Shown in pieces: positions 34,962-44,016 of a DNA stretch of 64,000 nt. Position 1 is the first letter of the stretch. Each line of letters starts with the position of its first letter. The notes under the pieces were generated by a model. That model saw nothing but the letters and a program-made list of their open reading frames with translations. It made no database searches and was not told the DNA's origin. This stretch comes from JAHZKN01 sp965250205 (GTDB lineage Bacteria; Pseudomonadota; Alphaproteobacteria; Rhizobiales; Hyphomicrobiaceae), in contig CBDFNK010000010.1 of the NCBI GenBank assembly GCA_965250205.1, forward strand, positions 14,601 through 78,600, written 5' to 3'. Made by a program: the position numbers and the translations under genes.

Positions 34962-36437
34962 GTGGCTGAGACTCAAACCAAACCCGCAGGCAAAGGTGCC
35001 AATGCTGCCGAATTTACGGTGTCGGAGTTATCCGGCGCCATCAAGCGCGCTTTGGAAGACGGCTTTGGCTACATTCGCCTGCGCGGCGAAATCTCCGGCT
35101 ATCGCGGACCGCATGCCTCCGGCCATTGCTACTTTACCCTCAAAGACCAACGCGCGCGCATTGATGCAGTGATCTGGCGCGGCGTGTTCTCACGCCTTCG
35201 GATTAAACCAGAAGAAGGCATGGAAGTGATTGCCACCGGCAAGGTGTCGTCTTACCCAGGTTCCTCCAAATACCAGATTGTTGTTGATGCGTTAGAACCT
35301 GCTGGCCTTGGGGCCATGATGGCCGAACTGGAAGAACGCAAAAAGCGGCTTGCTGCTGAAGGCCTGTTTGAGGAAACGCGTAAAAAGCCGATTCCGTTTT
35401 TGCCAACCACCGTGGGTGTCATCACATCGCCTACGGGTGCCGTCATCCGCGATATTCTGGCAGGCTTTACCGAACGCTTTCCAATACACGTTTTGTTGTG
35501 GCCTGCGAAAGTGCAAGGCGAAGGTAGTGCACCTCAGATCGCGCACGCCATTCAAGGCATGAACAAGCTTGGCGCACAAAAAGGGCTGCCCAAGCCAGAC
35601 ATCATCATCGTGGCCAGAGGAGGGGGAAGCTTAGAAGACCTGTGGAGCTTCAATGATGAAGCTGTTGTGCGTGCCGCCGCACAAAGTGACATTCCACTGA
35701 TCGCCGCCGTAGGTCACGAAACCGATTGGACGCTGATTGATTTGGTTGCCGATGCGCGAGCACCAACACCGACCAAGGCGGCTGAATGGACGGTTCCGAA
35801 GTACGCGGATCTCATTGCCGACCTTGCTGACCGCCAAGCGCGGTTGCGGGTTGCAATCCGCCGTCGCCTGGAAGGCGAACGCACGCATCTGAAAGCGGCC
35901 GCGCGCGGCCTGCCACGTCTTGATGATCTCGTGACATTACCAAGACAGCGCTTTGACATGCTGGAGCGGCGCTTGGTGCAGGCACTGGTTGCCAACACCC
36001 AGGCCCTTCACACACGCGCGACACGGGCCTCGTCGCGTCTCAACCCGGCAAACCTAAAACAGCGCCTATCTCACGCCAGCCAGCGCCTTGAGACAACGGC
36101 ATCACGCCTTGATCGCGCGCTCAAAAGCAGCATCGTCACCCAGCGTCGGGCACTCGATGCCAACGGCAAGCTGCTGCACTCACTGGGCTATCGCAATGTA
36201 CTTCGCCGCGGCTTCGCGATTGTCCGTGATCCCGACGGTGCTATGGTCCGCCAGGCTGCGGGCGTTGCCCACGGCTCACCGTTAGACATTGAATTCGCAG
36301 ACGGCCATGTCACCGCCACCGCAGGCGAAGCGGCAACGTCCCCCAAAAAGGATACTCCGTCTGCTGCTAAACCCACAAAAAAACAGACAAAACGAACAAT
36401 GCCTAGGGGCGGGGGGGGGCAAGGCTCATTGTTCTGA
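34962..36437 (+). CDS. xseA: exodeoxyribonuclease VII large subunit
   Basis: About 491 residues: N-terminal OB-fold (EFTVSELSGAIKRALEDGFG...VRGEISGY-type), catalytic domain with VGVITSPTGAVIRDI, IIVARGGGSLEDLWSFNDE and AAVGHETDWTLIDLVADARAPTPTKAAE, then a long coiled coil and a Gly-rich end. With XseB it degrades single-stranded DNA. The GTG at 34962 is chosen over a TTG at 34941; either is possible. No xseB is seen nearby. It is divergent from purD. Confidence 0.94.
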   Translation: MAETQTKPAGKGANAAEFTVSELSGAIKRALEDGFGYIRLRGEISGYRGPHASGHCYFTLKDQRARIDAVIWRGVFSRLRIKPEEGMEVIATGKVSSYPGSSKYQIVVDALEPAGLGAMMAELEERKKRLAAEGLFEETRKKPIPFLPTTVGVITSPTGAVIRDILAGFTERFPIHVLLWPAKVQGEGSAPQIAHAIQGMNKLGAQKGLPKPDIIIVARGGGSLEDLWSFNDEAVVRAAAQSDIPLIAAVGHETDWTLIDLVADARAPTPTKAAEWTVPKYADLIADLADRQARLRVAIRRRLEGERTHLKAAARGLPRLDDLVTLPRQRFDMLERRLVQALVANTQALHTRATRASSRLNPANLKQRLSHASQRLETTASRLDRALKSSIVTQRRALDANGKLLHSLGYRNVLRRGFAIVRDPDGAMVRQAAGVAHGSPLDIEFADGHVTATAGEAATSPKKDTPSAAKPTKKQTKRTMPRGGGGQGSLF

Positions 36438-36581
36438 TATATCTCTTCTGATGCAAAAATTCATCGCGTTTCATCTGAGCAGTTGCTTTTGAGAAAAGGT
36501 GCTGGCAAGACAGCCGACGCACCCCTAAACTGGCCTGAATTTTCAGTACGCAACATGATGGCCTAGGTTGAAAGAACCCGT

Positions 36582-36809
36582 ATGAACCGACTTGAAAAAA
36601 TTTTTGCAGCCAGCGGGGAAGCTGGCCTGCGCTATTTGAACGGCGAGTTCCAAATCGTGAAACCTGGCGACCATGTACGCTGTGCTGTGACGGCTGAAAA
36701 AATTGAGTTGGCGTCGCTGAAATATTGGAGCGTTGAATTGCAAGAAGCCTATGTTTCGGCAGAAGCTTCAATGAAGCGCCACAAACAGCGGATGACTGAG
36801 CAGAGCTAG
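36582..36809 (+). CDS. DUF2093 protein
   Basis: A 75-residue protein beginning MNRLEKIFAASGEAGLRYLN, followed by IVKPGDHVRCAVTAEKI and YWSVELQEAYVSAE. DUF2093 is a small alphaproteobacterial family typically next to lpxK, as here, where it converges on lpxK with 8 bp between stops. The function is unknown; the neighbourhood suggests a link to lipid A or envelope synthesis. Confidence 0.88.
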   Translation: MNRLEKIFAASGEAGLRYLNGEFQIVKPGDHVRCAVTAEKIELASLKYWSVELQEAYVSAEASMKRHKQRMTEQS

Positions 36810-36817
36810 CAGGGTTA

Positions 36818-37877
36818 TCAGGCCTGTTTGGTGCAGCAACCGTCTAACAGTGCGACAATCTTCCTCGCGTCAGGCTCGGAAATCTCCATCACAATCGGCA
36901 CCACGCGTGAAGCTGCCTTGAGCTTTTTGAGAGCATCATCATGGCCCGTAATCCGCAGCCAATCTTTTTCCGTTGTCACAAGTGTGAGGTCTTGATTAAC
37001 CGCTGACTTTAAAAGGTCGTGCGCTTCTCCTGCACACATCTCATGGTGATCTGCAAATACGCGTTGTTCAACCAGGTCAGCACCCAGTGCGCACACCGTC
37101 TCAAAAAATCGCTCGGGGTTTCCAATGCCCGCATAGGCCAACACGCGTGCATTCTGCAGTGATACAGTTGCAGACGGCACAGACACCTTTGCTCCAATCA
37201 CTGGCCCATCAAACCCATGTGCGCGCAACCCAGACGCGATGGCATGTGTCATTGACCCGCCAGCATCAGGCAGCGCGCCCTGATTTACCACCACGGCGGC
37301 AACGCGTAGCGCTTGCACGCTCAAAGGGGCCCGCAAAGGTCCTGCTGGAATGACCTTGGCATTGCCAAAACCGCGCCTGCCATCAACAACGGCAATACTG
37401 AGGTCTTTGTTCACTGAAGGGTTTTGCAACCCGTCATCCATGATGACGACGTCAAATTTTTCAGGAGTTAGGGCGATGGCTTGAAGCCCTTGAGCGCGAT
37501 CACGGGCAACCATCACAGGCGCATATTTTGCAAGAAGCAAGGGCTCATCACCGACATCAGCCGCGCTGTGTTTTTCTCGGTCCACCCAAACTGGACCAAC
37601 CTGGCTAGCACCAAATCCTCGGGTCAAAATCACTGGTTTCTGATCGCGTTTCTTTAAAGCATCCACCAACCAACAGACAAAGGGCGTTTTTACCGGTACC
37701 ACCTGCCGTAAAATTGCCAACGCAGACCACCGGAAGCGCAACTTTCAGCCCATCGGAGCGGGACATGCGCCGGGTTGCCACCCAGCCATAAACCGATGCG
37801 ATGAATGACAATGCACGCGCCTGCCAGGAAACTTGCGCGCCCTCGCCATACCACCAGCCTGGCTCATTCAGCGGCAC
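36818..37877 (-). CDS. lpxK: tetraacyldisaccharide 4'-kinase, frameshifted in the Walker A motif
   Basis: Two overlapping reverse frames together give one LpxK of normal length. The first (from GTG 37877) reads EPGWWYGEGAQ... to VVCVGNFTAGGTGK; the second continues TPFVCWLVDALKKRDQKPVILTRGFG and runs to 36818 with DVVIMDDGLQNPS and TEKDWLR. The join is a run of five A (plus-strand T at 37687-37691): one A too many turns GGT-AAA-ACG into GGT-AAA-AAC. LpxK phosphorylates lipid A precursor at the inner membrane. The lesion lies in the ATP-binding loop and, if real, would abolish the product. The start overlaps the upstream DUF374-KdtA gene by 14 bp. Confidence 0.85.
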
Positions 37878-39927
37878 GCGATGCCCTCTCAGAGTGTGCA
37901 GGTATTAATTTCAACAGCGTTGATGTCGTCAGCCTAAGCGCACCACCTAACTCCTCAAGACAGGCATGACCGGCCTTGACCATTATTTCTAAAGCAACCG
38001 GATCAGACATGAAGATAGCAACGCTATCAGCAAGGGCCTCTGCATCCGCGACCTCGCGCACCGCACCTGCGTTGCGCAATGCGCGATAAACATCCGCGAA
38101 ATTGTGTTGCGAGGGCCCGGTGATCACGGCTGTAGACAGGCGCACGGCCTCCAGCGGGTTTTGCCCGCCGTGGTTGATGAATGAGCCCCCGACAAATGCG
38201 ATATCGGTCAATGTATAGAAGAGACCAAGCTCACCGATCGTGTCTGCAACATAAATATCTGTCGCATCTGCCGGCAACTGCGCCAGCGATCGCTGGGCGA
38301 CGCGCAGCCCCATGCTTTTTGCAAGTTCTGCAATAGAGGTTCCGCGTTCAGGATGGCGCGGCGCGATAATCGTGCACAGAGTTTGTATTTTTTGCTGCAC
38401 GCGTCGATGCGCTTTGATGATCTCGGCATCTTCCCCATCATGGGTGCTGGCTGCAACAAATACTTTGCGGCCAGACAAAGCCGTTTGAAACGATGCCAGG
38501 TCGTCGGCATTCACAGGAGGTGGCGGTGCATCAACTTTTAAGTTGCCCGCATTAATCACCGTGCGTGAGCCAAGATCTGCAAACCGACGCGCCATTTGGG
38601 CGTTCTGTGCCAACACAACATTGAAGCGTGTAAAAAGAGGTGCCGAAAGGCCGCGATTTTTACGCCACTTGGAATGGCTCTTCTTGGACATCCGCGCGTT
38701 CACGAGCGCTAAGGGGATTTTCTTCTCCGAAGTCTCCAAGATCAGATTTGGCCAAATTTCACTTTCGGTAAAAATGGCAAGATCCGGTTGCCAATGATCC
38801 AAAAACCGACGCGCAAAGGCCGGAGAATCAAACGGTACAAACTGGTGCACCGCTCTCGGGCCCAGTCGCGACTTGGCCAATGCCGCTGACGTTACCGTGC
38901 CAGTCGTTAAAACAACTTGCAGATTATCGCGTTCGGCGAGTAATCGCTCGACGACCGGCAACACGGCGTTCGTCTCACCCACGCTTGCCGCATGCACCCA
39001 AACAAACGTGCCAGCGTTGGAACGTTCCTTCGAGGCAATGCCATAGCGTTCTTCTCGCCGCGCTGGATCTTCTTTGCCGCGGCGCGCCCGCTGGTTGTAA
39101 AGCACACGCGCTAGTGGCCGCAGCAAACTGGTAAAGCCACGATAAACTTTGAGCTCGGCTCCAACTGGCGGCAAGGGCGCACCTGCAGGCACAGCAGATA
39201 CAGGCGTTGCCCGGGTTGCATTGGCGCCAGCGGTTGCATACGCACGCGCAGTTGCCTCATTAAGCGCCACTTCAAGGTCCTGTCTTTTCTGCTCAATCAC
39301 ATCTGCCGACGCATCACTTGGCACCCAAATCTTATCTCCAACAACGCATGCCATTTTGGAATACGGCAGATTGATCGTCATCCGGCTCCAATTGTTGAGC
39401 GAAGTATAGCGCGATGTTGCCACCGCTACCGGAATAATCGGGCGACCTGACAGTTTGGCCAATGTGACAACGCCGGTGCCTGCTATGCGTGCCGGTCCTG
39501 GTGGCACATCTGCTGTGATGACAACAGCGCGATTTTCTTGCAGCGCGCGCACGGCTTGACGCAGCGCACTGACACCGCCGCGTTCCTTTTTGAATTTTCG
39601 GCCCTGTGATCCAGCACCTCGCACGAGTCTGACATTAAATGGCAGCAGTGCTTCCGCGATCACCTCTGCGTCACCATGGCGGGCAACAATCGCATCGGCT
39701 TCAAACCCTTCAGGCTGGAGTGATGCAACCATCATGAACTGACCATGCCACACCGCGACAATTGGCGGGTAATCCTCAAGCACGCGGGCCTGCCCGTCGG
39801 CTGGGTCCATCACGACTTTTGAAGAATTGTGAACAAATCGAGTAAAGCGGGCCAGTTGGCGGCCAGTGGCCCGCGCAATTTGATTTTTTCGACGCGGCGA
39901 AAGTGCCATTTTTTTCAAAGGCCTCAT
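37864..39927 (-). CDS. waaA: fusion of DUF374 lysophospholipid-acyltransferase-like domain and Kdo transferase KdtA
   Basis: About 687 residues in one open frame. Residues about 10-240 are a DUF374/acyltransferase-like domain (PPIVAVWHGQFMMVASL, VRLVRGAGSQGRKFKKERGG, VITADVPPGPARIAGTGVV). An Ala/Pro-rich linker of about 35 residues follows, then KdtA (about 270-680): RRGKEDPARREERYG, WVHAASVGETNAVLP, FTESEIWPNLI, APRHPERG, GGSFINHGGQNPLEA. KdtA adds Kdo to lipid IVA at the inner membrane. These two are usually neighbouring separate genes in alphaproteobacteria; here no stop or start separates them. The ATG at 39927 is one of several possible starts. lpxK overlaps its end. Confidence 0.88.
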   Translation of the reverse strand: MRPLKKMALSPRRKNQIARATGRQLARFTRFVHNSSKVVMDPADGQARVLEDYPPIVAVWHGQFMMVASLQPEGFEADAIVARHGDAEVIAEALLPFNVRLVRGAGSQGRKFKKERGGVSALRQAVRALQENRAVVITADVPPGPARIAGTGVVTLAKLSGRPIIPVAVATSRYTSLNNWSRMTINLPYSKMACVVGDKIWVPSDASADVIEQKRQDLEVALNEATARAYATAGANATRATPVSAVPAGAPLPPVGAELKVYRGFTSLLRPLARVLYNQRARRGKEDPARREERYGIASKERSNAGTFVWVHAASVGETNAVLPVVERLLAERDNLQVVLTTGTVTSAALAKSRLGPRAVHQFVPFDSPAFARRFLDHWQPDLAIFTESEIWPNLILETSEKKIPLALVNARMSKKSHSKWRKNRGLSAPLFTRFNVVLAQNAQMARRFADLGSRTVINAGNLKVDAPPPPVNADDLASFQTALSGRKVFVAASTHDGEDAEIIKAHRRVQQKIQTLCTIIAPRHPERGTSIAELAKSMGLRVAQRSLAQLPADATDIYVADTIGELGLFYTLTDIAFVGGSFINHGGQNPLEAVRLSTAVITGPSQHNFADVYRALRNAGAVREVADAEALADSVAIFMSDPVALEIMVKAGHACLEELGGALRLTTSTLLKLIPAHSERASRAAE

Positions 39928-40011
39928 GCGAATGCGCCCAATTTCCCAACGGGAAATATTCTGTAAAGCTTGCCCGAGCTTCCTATAGCGAATATCTAAC
40001 CGTTGCAAACA

Positions 40012-40854
40012 ATGGCAAAACCGGCTGCGTCATCTTATCGTCACAGCGCTCTTGTTTGCCAGATGGCGAAATTACTGAGACCTATCAAATCCCTAATGTC
40101 CCATTCTACCAGTAAAGTGCGCCGCTCTTATAAACAGGCAAAGCGCACCATGCGCAAAGCGGCTTCAACGGTCAGCAGACGGATTGCTGTTTATATTCCA
40201 GGACCGGTTAAGCAGACCTTGGGCCCACATTACCGTTATTTGCAAATGTTGCTGTTGGATATCGGCGCCCTTCGCCTTGTATGTCCAAATCGACATCGGA
40301 TCAGGCCCGAGATGTGGCGCTCTGCCCAACCGCTACCGCATCATATTGCGAGCCTTGCCAAACAGGGTCTTCGCACGGTTGTCAATTTGCGCGGTGTGCA
40401 CAATTCTTCTGCCTATCGTATCGAACGCGAAGCCTGCCGGGCACACGGCATTGAAATGATCGACTTTGAAGTGCGCTCACGTGCAGCTCCGACACGCGAG
40501 GAGCTTAACGGTATACGTGAATTGTTTGATCGCATCACCTACCCTGTACTGATGCACTGCAAGTCAGGCTCTGATCGCGCGGGCCTCATGAGTGTTCTTT
40601 ACCTGCACCTAAAACAAGGCGTCCCCATCAAAGAAGCCGCCAAACAATTGGCGTTGCGCTATGGCCATGTCCGCCATGCGAATCCAGGTGTATTGAGTTA
40701 CTTCATTGAGCGCTATCTTGCAGACACAGAAAATGAACCAATGGCATTCTTTGATTGGGTTGAAACGCGCTATGACGCGGACAAGGTCCAAGCAAGTTTC
40801 CGCTCAAAAGGCTGGGCCAATCGCATTGTGGATGATGTCTTGTCACGCGAGTAA
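40012..40854 (+). CDS. tyrosine/dual-specificity phosphatase-like protein
   Basis: About 280 residues. The C-terminal half holds the PTP signature VLMHCKSGSDRAGL (HCx5R, Cys about 183 from this start) preceded by LRTVVNLRGVHNSSAYRIERE, the Siw14/DUF442-type lead-in. The N-terminal about 80 residues are basic with no clear domain. It should remove phosphate from a protein or other phosphate ester in the cytoplasm; the target is unknown. It is divergent from the DUF374-KdtA gene and could act in envelope metabolism. The start is uncertain (TTG 40003, ATG 40012, 40063 or 40096). Confidence 0.82.
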   Translation: MAKPAASSYRHSALVCQMAKLLRPIKSLMSHSTSKVRRSYKQAKRTMRKAASTVSRRIAVYIPGPVKQTLGPHYRYLQMLLLDIGALRLVCPNRHRIRPEMWRSAQPLPHHIASLAKQGLRTVVNLRGVHNSSAYRIEREACRAHGIEMIDFEVRSRAAPTREELNGIRELFDRITYPVLMHCKSGSDRAGLMSVLYLHLKQGVPIKEAAKQLALRYGHVRHANPGVLSYFIERYLADTENEPMAFFDWVETRYDADKVQASFRSKGWANRIVDDVLSRE

Positions 40855-40948
40855 GTTGCCGAAAGCCAAGAAGGCATAAATAGGCCAACCAACAAACACC
40901 AACATCCGCCTCAGGATCGCGGCCATCGCCATCACACGCTAGATCAGA

Positions 40949-41075
40949 CCGCATTAAATCGGTTTCGATTTAATGCGGATAATTTGATCTACTGCCCAAC
41001 ACAAGCTTGCGCAGTGTTGGGTTTCAAAGAGTTAGAGCATCCTGCATTTGATGAAACACAGGTAAGATGCTCTAG
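40949..41075. repeat. cluster of three intergenic palindromes
   Basis: First, CCGCATTAAATCG / CGATTTAATGCGG (40949-40978, loop GTTT). Second, CCCAACAC...GTGTTGGG (40995-41021), an inverted copy of the palindrome at 8786-8810. Third, TAGAGCATC ... GATGCTCTA (about 41034-41075), whose right end supplies the TAG stop of the DUF4170 gene. TAGAGC-ended palindromes like the third also occur at 48986-49029. Confidence 0.8.
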
Positions 41076-41326
41076 CGTGACGGCGTCACGTCTGTCGGAT
41101 CGAGCAGGCGATGAATGTGCACGATGAAATACCGCATCAAGGCATTATCAACGGTCTTCTGGGCAGCACCTCGCCACGCAACTTCTGCGTCTGCATAGTT
41201 TGGAAAAATACCGATAACGTCGAGCTTCTCAACGTCGCGAAATTCAACGCCTTCCACTGCATCCAATTCACCGCCAAACACCAAATGCAGCAGTTGTTCA
41301 TTCTCACGTTGAACCGCTTCGCTCAT
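41072..41326 (-). CDS. DUF4170 protein
   Basis: An 84-residue protein with the family pattern LHLVFGGELDAVEGVEF, LDVIGIFPNYADAEVAW and the end MRYFIVHIHRLLDP. DUF4170 proteins are alphaproteobacterial and found near the DUF374-waaA-lpxK block, as here, though the molecular function is unknown. The ATG at 41326 has a good AAGAAAGG site upstream; a further start 10 codons earlier is less likely. The TAG stop is contributed by a dispersed palindrome. Confidence 0.88.
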   Translation of the reverse strand: MSEAVQRENEQLLHLVFGGELDAVEGVEFRDVEKLDVIGIFPNYADAEVAWRGAAQKTVDNALMRYFIVHIHRLLDPTDVTPSR

Positions 41327-41459
41327 TGCCAAATGCCTTTCTTGAGATAACTTCACTCAGAAGGCGTCTAGCCAGCATTCGACTTTAGGGCAAGTCTGGC
41401 GCGCAGGTCTGGGGCTTGACGCGTAGGTCTGGGGCGCAGGTCTGGAGCTTGAAATGTGG

Positions 41460-41552
41460 TTACCTCAAAATCACTTCAACCGCCAAAAGGACGGCAAACA
41501 ACAGCATGAACAGGAGCCACAGCGCCAAGCTATCAAATTTTGTATGCGGCAT
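41460..41552 (-). CDS. 30-residue single-span membrane protein
   Basis: A short reverse-strand frame: a polar start MPHTKFDSLAL followed by a hydrophobic helix LWLLFMLLFAVLLAVEVIL and a terminal Arg. A clear GGAAGG ribosome-binding site lies 3-8 bases before the ATG at 41552. It sits alone between DUF4170 and the acyl-CoA ligase. I do not recognise it; the RBS and clean transmembrane pattern support a real small protein. Confidence 0.6.
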   Translation of the reverse strand: MPHTKFDSLALWLLFMLLFAVLLAVEVILR

Positions 41553-41752
41553 TGTCCTTCCAATTCCTAATATTACGATATGAACCCGTTCGCCCGCGAG
41601 GGGCCCAACTCAAGTTTCATCGTCGAAATCCAAGATTATGTCGGGCAAGGTCAAATCTGGCAATTGCCCTATGGCTGGCAATTAGCTAGCGTTCCCCAAA
41701 TTTCAGGCTTTTCGATGCCGCTCCCTCAGGAAATTGGCGCAAGACAGCACCC

Positions 41753-43381
41753 ATGACGCAAAACCCGTTCGAACAAAATCTGGACCCCAATCCAGCCAAC
41801 TATCAGCCAATGACCCCTTTGACATTGTTGTCACGGGCAGCTGGCGTATTCCCGACACAGACTGCTGTGATTCACGGCAATTCGCGGTTGGATTATCAGA
41901 CATTCTATCGCCGATGCCGTCAGTTGGCATCGCAGTTGGCCAACAAGTATATCGGCCCCGGCGATTGTGTGTCCGTGATGCTACCCAACACACCGGCCAT
42001 GCTTGAGGCCCACTACGGCGTGCCGATGACAGGCGCCATTATCCATTCCATCAACACCCGGCTTGATCCTGCAATCATTGCATTTCAGTTGGACCATGCC
42101 GGAACAAGAGTACTGATTGTCGATCGCGAGTTTGCGCCGGTAATCAATCAGGCATTAAAAATTGCCAAAAGCAAACCGCTGTTGATCGACTACAACGACA
42201 CTGAATTTCCCCAAGACAATGAGCCACTGTCCTTCCTGGACTACGAAGAGTTTGTATCAGCAGGTGACCCCAACTTTGCCTGGCGCATGCCGGAAAATGA
42301 GTGGGAGGCAATCTCCCTTAATTACACCTCTGGCACCACTGGAAACCCTAAAGGCGTCGTCTACCATCATCGTGGCGCAACGCTGATGTGCTATTCCAAC
42401 ACCGTTGCAACGGGGATGGCGCAGCATGCCACCTACCTGTGGACATTACCGATGTTCCATTGCAATGGCTGGTGCTTTCCGTGGTCAGTGTCCGTTGTCG
42501 CAGGAACGCATGTTTGTCTCAGATGGGTCCGCGCCAAAGCGATCTACGATGCCATTGTCGATCACAAAGTCACCAACCTTTCGGGCGCACCTGTGGTGAT
42601 GGCAACGATGCTTGACGCCCCTGAAAGCGACAAGCGTGAAATTACACATCGCGTTGCGTTTAATCATGCAGCCGCACCGCCACCTCAGTCGGTATTAAAA
42701 CGCATGACCGACGCCGGATTTAATCTGACGCACCTTTATGGTCTAACAGAAACCTACGGGCCAGCCGTCATAAATGAATGGAAATCGGACTGGGATGAGC
42801 TACCTGACGATGAGCGTACTGCGAAACGCGCGCGACAAGGCGTGCGCTATATCGCCCTTGAAGACCTCACTGTTCTGGACCCTGAAACAATGAAGCCGGT
42901 CGCTGCGGACGGAGAAACCATTGGCGAAGTAATGTTTCGCGGAAACATCGTCATGAAAGGCTATCTCAAGAACCCAAAGGCCACAGACAAAGCTTTTGAG
43001 GGTGGCTGGTTCCACTCTGGCGATCTGGGCGTTCTCTATCCCGACGGCTACGTGCAACTGAAGGATCGCTCCAAAGACATCATCATTTCAGGTGGCGAGA
43101 ACATTTCTTCAATCGAAGTGGAAGATGTGCTCTACAAACACCCTGCTGTTTCGGCATGTGCTGTCGTGGCCAAGCCTGATGAGAAATGGGGTGAAACGCC
43201 GTGCGCCTTTGTCGAGTTAAAACCCGGCTCTGAAACGACCCAAGATGAAATCATTCAGTGGTGTCGAGATAACCTCGCCAACTTCAAAACCCCACGCTTC
43301 GTCGTGTTCACCGAGGTTCCCAAAACATCAACTGGTAAAATTCAGAAATTTAAGCTCAGAGAACACGTCAAGGACCTCTAA
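41753..43381 (+). CDS. acyl-CoA synthetase (AMP-forming), DmdB/medium-chain ligase type
   Basis: A 542-residue ANL-superfamily enzyme. Motifs in order: SLNYTSGTTGNPKGVVYHHR (P-loop), PMFHCNGWCFPW, LTHLYGLTETYGPAV, GWFHSGDLGVLYPDGY, LKDRSKDIIISGGENISSIE, and the catalytic Lys in TSTGKIQKFKLRE. It activates a carboxylic acid to its CoA thioester. The closest pattern is the methylmercaptopropionate/medium-chain ligase group, but the substrate is not certain. It stands as a single gene. Confidence 0.93.
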   Translation: MTQNPFEQNLDPNPANYQPMTPLTLLSRAAGVFPTQTAVIHGNSRLDYQTFYRRCRQLASQLANKYIGPGDCVSVMLPNTPAMLEAHYGVPMTGAIIHSINTRLDPAIIAFQLDHAGTRVLIVDREFAPVINQALKIAKSKPLLIDYNDTEFPQDNEPLSFLDYEEFVSAGDPNFAWRMPENEWEAISLNYTSGTTGNPKGVVYHHRGATLMCYSNTVATGMAQHATYLWTLPMFHCNGWCFPWSVSVVAGTHVCLRWVRAKAIYDAIVDHKVTNLSGAPVVMATMLDAPESDKREITHRVAFNHAAAPPPQSVLKRMTDAGFNLTHLYGLTETYGPAVINEWKSDWDELPDDERTAKRARQGVRYIALEDLTVLDPETMKPVAADGETIGEVMFRGNIVMKGYLKNPKATDKAFEGGWFHSGDLGVLYPDGYVQLKDRSKDIIISGGENISSIEVEDVLYKHPAVSACAVVAKPDEKWGETPCAFVELKPGSETTQDEIIQWCRDNLANFKTPRFVVFTEVPKTSTGKIQKFKLREHVKDL

Positions 43382-43469
43382 AGCAGGTCTTGTTAAATCG
43401 AAGACACAGACATGCTTTTTGTCTTTCCCCAACACTGCAGGGCGAGAGCTGTAGCCGCCCTCGCTTTAA

Positions 43470-43499
43470 AATAAAAAAGGCGGGCACATCGTACCCGCC
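43470..43499 (-). terminator. intrinsic terminator of the ydcH-like gene
   Basis: GGCGGG (43479-43484) pairs with CCCGCC (43494-43499). Read on the reverse strand the stem is followed by TTTTTTATTTT, a classical terminator for the DUF465 gene that ends at 43516. It lies in the convergent gap after the acyl-CoA ligase and may stop that transcript weakly too. Confidence 0.85.
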
Positions 43500-43515
43500 G
43501 AACTGCTATTTCTTG

Positions 43516-43692
43516 CTAATGTCGCGTCTCAGCCTCAAGCCGCGTAATTTCATCTTTCAATTTTAGTTTTTCTTGTTTCATCCGCCGAATTTCGAGATCA
43601 TCAGATCCCGGTCTCGCCATCTCCTGTTCAATCCGTCGCTCTAAAGCGCTATGCCGTTGTGAAAGCTCCTGGAGATGTCCAGATAATGCCAT
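43516..43692 (-). CDS. DUF465 (YdcH-like) small coiled-coil protein
   Basis: A 58-residue helical protein (MALSGHLQELSQRHSALERRIEQ... ending LKDEITRLEAETRH) of the YdcH/DUF465 family. A near-perfect AAAGGAGG site precedes the ATG at 43692, so the 9-codon upstream extension is excluded. The molecular role is unknown. A second DUF465 gene lies divergently at 44017, as commonly seen before purE in alphaproteobacteria. Confidence 0.9.
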   Translation of the reverse strand: MALSGHLQELSQRHSALERRIEQEMARPGSDDLEIRRMKQEKLKLKDEITRLEAETRH

Positions 43693-44016
43693 CGTGGCCT
43701 CCTTTCGAGAGTGAAACACACGATATCGTTGCAGAAATCAGAAACCATGTCCATTGATCTCAGTGCAAAAAGGTGTCCAACGGATAAACAGTTGTCTCTA
43801 CTTTTTGCCAAAGTTGAATATGACACGCCAAACGTCCTAAATTTGTACAAGTTTTGTACACCTTGCTCCTACAGCGCTTGCTCCGAAGTCGGATTCAGAC
43901 GATAATTTCATGTCCGTTGGCGCACGTGAGGTCGCATTTTTGCTGACCTTGTATTGAAAAGGCCATGAAAAAGGTCTCGGGAAAAGTCTCGAAAAAGGTC
44001 TGGGCGAGCATTATTC
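43693..44016. other. shared upstream region of two divergent DUF465 genes
   Basis: About 320 bp between the two DUF465 starts. It is fairly AT-rich in the left part and contains the short direct repeat GAAAAGGTCT near 43965-44000 (AAAAAGGTCTCGGG, AAAAGTCTCG, AAAAAGGTCTGGG). No gene, RNA or promoter pair can be supported. Confidence 0.4.

Noticed and set aside
37687..37691. Programmed ribosomal frameshift in lpxK
   Set aside because: The site has only five A and needs a +1 shift; no known slippery signal or stimulatory structure was recognised. A simple indel is the more economical explanation.
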